DNA from: Ruegeria sp. R14_0 | GTDB taxonomy: Bacteria > Pseudomonadota > Alphaproteobacteria > Rhodobacterales > Rhodobacteraceae | Assembly: GCF_017743975.1 (NCBI RefSeq) | Contig: NZ_JAGHRC010000002.1 | Coordinates: forward strand, 186,001-250,000 | DNA: 64,000 nucleotides | Direction: 5' to 3' | In this document: one piece after another, positions 61,652 through 64,000 of the stretch | Layout of the letters: each line of letters starts with the position of its first letter | How positions within the stretch are numbered: position 1 is the stretch's first letter | Position numbers and translations under genes: made by a program | The notes under the pieces: model-generated | What the model was told of the DNA's origin: nothing | Database searches by the model: none | What the model saw: the letters and a program-made list of their open reading frames with translations, nothing else

Positions 61652-62550
61652 CAGGAAAGCTCCTTTAGTTTTCGCACAGCGGCTGTCCAGGTGGCCAGAA
61701 ACGCCACCGCAGCCCCCAATAGCGGTATCAACGCAGGCAGAAGCCAGCCAAACCCCTGAAATCCCAACCCGGTCAAAAAACCGCCTTCTTGCGAGGCTTC
61801 GGGCAATAGCAGAACACCGGTCATGCCAAACAACACCCCTACCAGCGCACCGAAGAACGCGCGGTATGTGAACCGACGCACGAAGGCGCGGGCGATAAAG
61901 CTGTCGCGGGCACCCACCAGGCGCAAAACCTCGATGATCTGCGCATTGGCGGCCAATGATGCATTGGCCGCCAGTGTGATCATGGCAGCTGTTGCGCCAC
62001 CGATCAGAAGGATGGACACCCAGCCCAACCGCCGCAGAGAGTTCGCGGCCTCGACCAGCGGTTTGCGCCAGCGTGAATGATCGTCCAGAACAGCGCCGGG
62101 GACCTCTGCCCCCAGCCGCAGGCGCAATCCGGCAGCGTCCAGACCCGGCTCGCCCTCGATGATCTCAATCAGCTGAGGGATCGGCAGTGTATCCAGCGGC
62201 AGGTCAGAACCAAACCACGGTGACAAAAGGGCGACCTGTTCTTCGGCGCTCAGCGCACGGGCGGACGCAACGCCCGGCGTCTGCGACAGCACAGTCAGCG
62301 CAGCTTCGGTCTGGGCAGCAAGCTGTTCCGAAGGCGCGTTGATGCGCAACGTCGCGGCCCCGGCCAATTCCGAGGCCCAGCGATCCGCCAATCGACCGGA
62401 CGCCAGCGACAACGCCAGCGCGAAAACGGCCAGAAAGCCCATTGCGCCAGAAACGAACAGGGTCAGTTGCGCTGTGTAGCCTGATGGCGGAACGACCCGG
62501 TCGGCGCGCTTGTCCCGCGCCAGCAAGCTGCGAATGGTGCCCTTGCTCAT
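61651..62550 (-). CDS. ftsX: Cell division protein FtsX
   Basis: Membrane partner of FtsE; the pair controls peptidoglycan hydrolases at the division site. The 299-residue protein has one N-terminal membrane segment, a periplasmic region of about 100 residues (ASELAGAATLRINAPSEQL), and three C-terminal helices (WVSILLIGGATAAMITLAANASL...). The ATG overlaps the ftsE stop by four bases. Confidence 0.93.
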   Translation of the reverse strand: MSKGTIRSLLARDKRADRVVPPSGYTAQLTLFVSGAMGFLAVFALALSLASGRLADRWASELAGAATLRINAPSEQLAAQTEAALTVLSQTPGVASARALSAEEQVALLSPWFGSDLPLDTLPIPQLIEIIEGEPGLDAAGLRLRLGAEVPGAVLDDHSRWRKPLVEAANSLRRLGWVSILLIGGATAAMITLAANASLAANAQIIEVLRLVGARDSFIARAFVRRFTYRAFFGALVGVLFGMTGVLLLPEASQEGGFLTGLGFQGFGWLLPALIPLLGAAVAFLATWTAAVRKLKELS

Positions 62551-63224
62551 AAGTCTGCTCCTGCCAGCTGAATCTGACGCTGCGAAATCCTGAGAACACG
62601 CGCCTGCACCTGACTTTTGGTCGCACGGATCAGGCTCAGGTCATGGGTCGCGATCAGCACGGTTTTGCCCATCTTGTTCAGTTCGACCAGCAGCCGCATC
62701 AATCTCTGCGACATTTCCCAATCCACGTTTCCGGTCGGCTCATCTGCCAGCACCACGTCCGGTGACAGGATCACCGCCCGCGCCAGCGCCGCGCGCTGAC
62801 GTTCCCCGCCCGACAACTCGGGCGGAAGCGCATCCAGGCGTGAACCCAGGCCGACCCAATTGAGCAGTTCGAACAGATCCTCTTTCTGGGCGTTCTCGCC
62901 TTTGCCGGAAACCATCAGCGGCAAAGCCACGTTTTCCGACAGGGTCATATGGTCCAGAAAGCGGCAATCCTGATGCACGACCCCGATCCGCCGCCGCAGC
63001 AGCGCCATCTGGTCCCGGTCGAGTCGCGAAACATCCTGCTCGAATGCGCTTAATCGTCCCGAAGTTGGCAACAATGCGCCGTAGCACAGTTTCAACAGCG
63101 TGGTCTTGCCCGCGCCCGACGGGCCGGTCAGAAAATGGAACGACCCAGGCTGTAACTGAAGCGATACATCGCTCAGCAATTCACCATCACCATAGGTGTA
63201 GCTGACGTTTTCCAGCTCGATCAC
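62547..63224 (-). CDS. ftsE: Cell division ATP-binding protein FtsE
   Basis: ABC ATPase that with FtsX drives septal peptidoglycan remodelling. The 225-residue protein has Walker A TGPSGAGKTTLL near residue 33, signature LSGGERQRAALARA near residue 137, and Walker B VVLADEPTGNVD. A GTG start at about 63224 gives the normal FtsE length and start (VIELENVSYTYG); the frame extends further upstream without similarity. Confidence 0.93.
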   Translation of the reverse strand: MIELENVSYTYGDGELLSDVSLQLQPGSFHFLTGPSGAGKTTLLKLCYGALLPTSGRLSAFEQDVSRLDRDQMALLRRRIGVVHQDCRFLDHMTLSENVALPLMVSGKGENAQKEDLFELLNWVGLGSRLDALPPELSGGERQRAALARAVILSPDVVLADEPTGNVDWEMSQRLMRLLVELNKMGKTVLIATHDLSLIRATKSQVQARVLRISQRQIQLAGADL

Positions 63225-63408
63225 AAGGGCCCCCGTTTCGTGTCGCCGCCCTTCTTGCCCGAGCGCGGTTGTGGTTTCAATGCCTGTACCGGGTCGAATT
63301 GGTGACACTTACCGTAGGAAACCGAAAACACCCTTTGCGGTCAGGTCTTAACGGAATATCATCCCTGAAAAAACTATTATCAGGTCGGCGCCCCGACCGG
63401 GAGGCAGC

Positions 63409-64000
63409 ATGCGTCTTACTTGTCCGAATTGTGGTGCTCAGTACGAGGTACCAGACGAGGTCATCCCCGAGGAAGGCCGCGATGTGCAGTGCTCCAACTG
63501 CGAGAAGACCTGGTTCCAACCCAAGCACCCGGAAACGGCGGCCGAGCCTGCCAAGGCTGCACCGGCGCCCGCCGCACGCGAGCCGGAAAAGGCAGAAGCG
63601 CCTGCGCCCGCAGAAAAGCCTGCCGAAGCGCCAAAGCCAGCCGCCGAACCGGCAGAGGCGGCATCAACTGGAAATGTCGATCCGGCTGTTGCAAGTATCC
63701 TGAAACAGGAAGCCGCCCGCGAGGCCGAATTGCGCGCGCAGGAAGGTGGCAGCATTGAGACACAGACAGATCTTGCCTTGGATGAGCCGCCCGAGCCGGA
63801 AAAGGCCGCCAAGGACTTGATCGCGACCGAAACCGCCAAAGATTCGGGCCAGAATGACGCGCTGCCGGATGTTGAGACCATCAATTCCAGCCTGCGCAGC
63901 GAAGACCCTCTGCCCAAACTGGACGAAGAGACGCCGCCGCCCCGCAAATCCGGCGGCTTCCGCCGCGGGTTCATCCTGATCCTTATTATTGGTGTGATCC
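63409..64000 (+). CDS. Zinc-ribbon (MJ0042-type) protein, partial
   Basis: Begins with a zinc-ribbon (CPNCGAQYEVPDEVIP, then CSNCEKTWFQP; Cys at 5, 8, 28, 31), followed by a long Ala/Pro/Glu-rich linker and the start of a membrane segment (GFILILIIGVI) at the window edge. About 197 residues are visible; the C-terminal part is outside. Such proteins are common beside ftsEX in alphaproteobacteria, but the role is not established. It is divergent from ftsE, with 184 bases between. Confidence 0.88.
   Translation, partial: MRLTCPNCGAQYEVPDEVIPEEGRDVQCSNCEKTWFQPKHPETAAEPAKAAPAPAAREPEKAEAPAPAEKPAEAPKPAAEPAEAASTGNVDPAVASILKQEAAREAELRAQEGGSIETQTDLALDEPPEPEKAAKDLIATETAKDSGQNDALPDVETINSSLRSEDPLPKLDEETPPPRKSGGFRRGFILILIIGVI

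Overview
The window looks like core chromosome of an alphaproteobacterium of the family Rhodobacteraceae, most likely the Roseobacter group (Ruegeria/Phaeobacter-like). The evidence is GC-rich coding sequence, an ethylmalonyl-CoA pathway (ccr, ecm, mesaconyl-CoA hydratase, malyl-CoA thioesterase), a second RpoH-type sigma factor behind an ECF11-like promoter, a LuxR/LuxI pair, an HvrA-like H-NS protein, and the order sucC-sucD-DUF805-sucA-sucB-(two small genes)-lpd. I saw no rRNA, tRNA, CRISPR array, insertion sequence or prophage. Genus-level assignment is inference.

Layout. 1-3305 (minus): rpoH2, a ChaN-like protein, coaBC and dut (cut by the window edge). 3406-9226: cobU and a phosphatase, a glutathione S-transferase with a YHS-like tail, comM, gshB, yraN and rsmI. 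9315-20273: a lipoprotein of the penicillin-binding-protein-activator type, glnD, murJ, a rhomboid-fold protein lacking its catalytic residues, trpS, an aminotransferase, a universal stress protein, a DsbA-like isomerase, nfu, tsaB and rimI. 20433-25110: a BMP-type nucleoside ABC transporter. 25458-30933: a TSUP permease with its TIGR02186 partner, an SDR, a RecD-like helicase, and luxI/luxR with a small upstream gene. 31276-36174: ccr, a PlsB-like acyltransferase and ecm. 36299-37770: an H-NS-like protein, deoD and two small genes. 37908-42578: sdhCDAB, split by an opposing glycosyltransferase gene. 42778-47400: a VWA protein, mesaconyl-CoA hydratase, DUF1737, NnrU, malyl-CoA thioesterase, a small secreted protein and a TSUP permease. 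47561-59014: mdh, a glycosyltransferase, and the sucCDAB/lpd region. 59035-64000: a TetR regulator and quinone reductase, an FMN-binding protein, plsC, ftsX, ftsE and a zinc-ribbon protein cut by the window edge.

How the genes work together. Much of 31-59 kb is one central-carbon neighbourhood. Ccr, Ecm, mesaconyl-CoA hydratase and malyl-CoA thioesterase turn acetyl-CoA units into glyoxylate and succinyl/malyl units. Sdh, Mdh, succinyl-CoA synthetase and 2-oxoglutarate dehydrogenase pass these through the TCA cycle. The most striking non-coding signal is a pair of 10-bp palindromes (core GTGATCAC) spaced exactly 21 bp centre to centre. It occurs in front of both sdhC and sucC, at nearly the same distance from the start codon, and implies a shared regulator.

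The other notable regulatory signals are: exact CtrA-type sites (TTAA-N7-TTAAC) ahead of the luxR operon and ahead of luxI; three palindromic operators between the divergent tetR and quinone reductase genes; an ECF11-like promoter ahead of rpoH2; and a hairpin covering the comM ribosome binding site. I found no convincing wholly new multi-gene system. The new material is mainly regulatory wiring, a degenerate rhomboid, a GST-YHS fusion, and small genes of unknown role.
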